Assembly: GCA_019648995.1 (NCBI GenBank)
Contig: BLXT01002238.1
Span: 94,722-128,261 of the forward strand
Origin: Plakobranchus ocellatus
Taxonomy: Eukaryota > Mollusca > Gastropoda > Plakobranchidae
Direction of reading: 5' to 3'
DNA length: 33,540 bases
Part shown: piece by piece, positions 31,461-33,540 of the stretch
How the letters are laid out: each line of letters begins with the position of its first letter
Position numbering within the stretch: the first letter of the stretch is position 1
Notes under the pieces: model-generated
The model's input: the letters and a program-made list of their open reading frames with translations, nothing else
Told to the model about the DNA's origin: nothing
The model's database searches: none
Translations under genes and position numbers: made by a program

Positions 31461-33344
31461 AGATTGGATCAGTTAGATCTTGGTCAAGTTGGCAAGACTG
31501 TTGAATGCACATATCAAGAAGAAAAAAATAGCCTGCGGTTTCTATCCACAAAATTTATGATGATTAAAATTATTAAAATTGGAAGAGTTTTAATAACATT
31601 TTTTGAGACTATGAAATTTTCGAAATAATCTCCCACCGACACAACCGGCTCTGCCATTTCCTGTCAGTTGAAAGAAACATGAGATGAAAACAACACAATC
31701 AGAATATTTCTGTGGTCTCCCTAGCCTCATTTGCTAGATACATGCCGTTTGGGGTCCTGCTAGACACTTTGTTTCATAAATGTAAATTCTGCAAAGTTTT
31801 ACAGTATGAAAAGAAATAGAGCACTCAATAACGTGAATCTGTTTTTGCTGAACTTTCTGGGCTTTAGAGAGATCATATTACATGACTCTACATTGCCTTT
31901 CAGCCATATTGGAAATTATAAATGGTCAAATGGGCATAGAAAGCTTTTCTACACCTTCTTAAATAAACGTGACGAAAAAAAAAATCAAATTCTGTCATTT
32001 GAAAATTATAAGTTGTCTATCCAATTTTGGCCAACTCACCATTCACTACATTGAAACAGGTTACATCAAAAACAAGCCAACATCAATAAATAAAAAATCT
32101 GAAATTCATTAAAGTCTAAGTTAAATTAATTGTCAAATCAGCATTCATCTAGATTTGTCCTCCACGAGGAAATACCATAGGTCGTCCCCATTATGGAAAA
32201 CTATTGTATGTCTAAAATCTCACTTTTTCAGGAGAGGCAAAAAACTGTTTCATTTCCACACTTCCTATTGTATAAGTTTTATTATTTGAATATAAGCTGT
32301 CTGTTTGGTTCTGTGTACAAGAATGTTGTCTTTTTGTTATAAATTAAACTCCTTACATGAAAAATATGACTTACGATTATTTGCTTCCCATAATTGTTTT
32401 TGGAATAACATTGTAGGTTAACATACAATGATAAAAGTTTTGGACAAAGTTAATGAATAATATTGTATCTCGACTTACAATGTTTTATTATATATATTTT
32501 CTTGGAAATATCACACAAAGTAATGTGACATACATTATTTAGGAACGTAATTTAGTTGAAAAGTACACACTTTAATAACAATACGCTTACAAAAGTCTTC
32601 ATTTGGTTATGCCTGTTTGTTTTAGCACCGAGCTGGACTGCGCTGTATATTTTTTCTTTAATATTCATACTAACTATACTATTCACGTAATAAACATAAT
32701 GTTCTTATGACAATGTCAATAAGCATACATCACTATTGCAATCATTTGTATCCATACTGGTAATGATGATGATAAAGGTGGTATAATGATAATAATGATG
32801 TTAATAATTATATCAGATTATGATAATGTCATTTGTGCGCATTTGTGAGGATCTTGATACACAAAGTCTATATTATAGGCTTTGTTGAAACAAAATGAAA
32901 AGCAGCATGAACACAATTACACAAAAAGACACACATGACTCAGTATTAATACTAATATTGCAAGGAAACGCGTGATATTAAGGGCAATACAAAGAAATAT
33001 AAACATTTCTGGAGCTAAGAGAAGTTCCATTTTAACTGCAAGTCCCCCACGATCAAGAGCAAATACAGGCAGTTCAAACTAAATCAATAATATCTTGAAT
33101 ATTTGAGAAAGGCACGTTCAGCGATAGACTTACTTTGTGCTAAAAATATGTGAGAAAAGAAATTTAAATAAATGAGATTGTCTTCAATGCCTAAGAAAAG
33201 CACTAACTAATTTGAAACAATGTTTTGTGGTAGTCTGTATCCACATCTGTCACTGCTATTATTCCAGTCAATGTTTAGCATCCTACGAACAATTCAGTTT
33301 TTGCTGTTCAGTGAGGCATCGTAACTCCACTCAGGATAATATTT

Positions 33345-33540
33345 TCAATCTTTGACTTGAAAATTTTTGAAGAAGCTGTGGTGGACAGGAGGAATGAGAT
33401 TTAAGTTGCACAGTTCCATCAGATCATTATACTTAGCTCTGTCGATGGACGCCTCTGTTTGCCGTAATTGCTTTAGGCTAATGTTTTTTGGATTTGGAAC
33501 TTCATGTTTTATGCTCTTTGTTTGATTCAGATTCAGGGTA
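33345..33540 (-). CDS. C-terminal fragment of an unidentified protein (convergent neighbour or transposon ORF)
   Basis: Reading the minus strand from the window edge, the frame is open for 64 codons and ends at TGA (33345-33347). It has no ATG-led long frame because its beginning lies beyond the window. The residues look protein-like: LKQLRQTEASIDRAKYNDLM, then ELCNLNLIPPVHHSFFKNF and QVKD-stop. A C-terminal pattern of Lys/Asp-Leu, L(C), IP.x.(Y/H)H.F(Y/F)..L resembles the tails of large uncharacterised invertebrate transposon-encoded proteins as I remember them, so this may be mobile-element sequence rather than a host gene. It is convergent with OPLAH. No intron acceptor was recognised inside it. 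Confidence 0.5.
   Translation of the reverse strand, partial: TLNLNQTKSIKHEVPNPKNISLKQLRQTEASIDRAKYNDLMELCNLNLIPPVHHSFFKNFQVKD

Larger units (their letters stand above)
28406..33344. other. OPLAH 3' UTR and intergenic region
   Basis: About 4.9 kb between the OPLAH stop and the convergent reading frame at the right edge. It contains two CAGTG-type ends (29061, 29172), a tRNA-Val-like relic (31270-31343), CTAGAT repeats near 31418-31460 and an ATG/ATA-rich degenerate stretch at 32760-32820. Open frames at 29773-32054 show no recognisable domain and I do not call them. Confidence 0.7.

Noticed and set aside
31806..32054. 82-codon plus-strand frame downstream of OPLAH
   Set aside because: No recognisable motif, splice context or family resemblance; likely chance in AT-rich intergenic DNA.

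Overview
The window is eukaryotic, AT-rich and dominated by introns. One long protein gene is interrupted by many introns with GT..AG borders, and the spaces are filled with homopolymer runs, microsatellites and decayed transposons. The taxon cannot be read directly. An invertebrate is likely, and a gastropod mollusc is my best guess. This rests on scattered CTAGAT/CTAGAC hexamers, tRNA-derived SINE remains, an I-group LINE with an RNase H domain, and piggyBac- and pogo-like DNA transposon relics. It is an impression, not a proof.

The main gene is on the plus strand. Eleven exons between 1048 and 28405 join in compatible phases into 458 codons plus a stop. Together they read as the C-terminal HyuB-like (hydantoinase B / 5-oxoprolinase beta-type) half of 5-oxoprolinase, OPLAH, the ATP-dependent enzyme of the gamma-glutamyl (glutathione) cycle. 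The 5' exons, encoding the ATP-binding HyuA-like half, lie upstream of base 1. Introns run from about 0.3 to 6.9 kb.

Region by region: 1-1047 is the end of an upstream intron, with a short CAGTG-ended (pogo-type) element. 1048-2261 holds exons a-c. The 4.7-kb intron 2262-6918 holds a TTAA-flanked piggyBac-type non-autonomous element, a minus-strand LINE endonuclease fragment and a minus-strand tRNA-derived SINE. The 6.9-kb intron 7066-14008 holds CTAGAY hexamer repeats and a minus-strand LINE relic with RT C-terminus and RNase H. 14009-17005 holds exons e-h. The intron 17006-20346 holds two microsatellites, a second piggyBac-like transposase relic (minus strand, catalytic core missing) and a 258-base N gap flanked by identical 67-base sequences. 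20347-28405 holds exons i-k.

Downstream, 28406-33344 is 3' UTR and intergenic DNA with two more CAGTG-type ends and a decayed tRNA-Val-like sequence. At the right edge, a 64-codon minus-strand reading frame with a stop at 33345-33347 is the C-terminal tail of another protein, a convergent neighbour or a transposon product. I see no CRISPR array, operon or bacterial-type system, and nothing I would defend as a wholly new biological system. The most interesting material is the set of small mobile-element derivatives and the assembly artefact.
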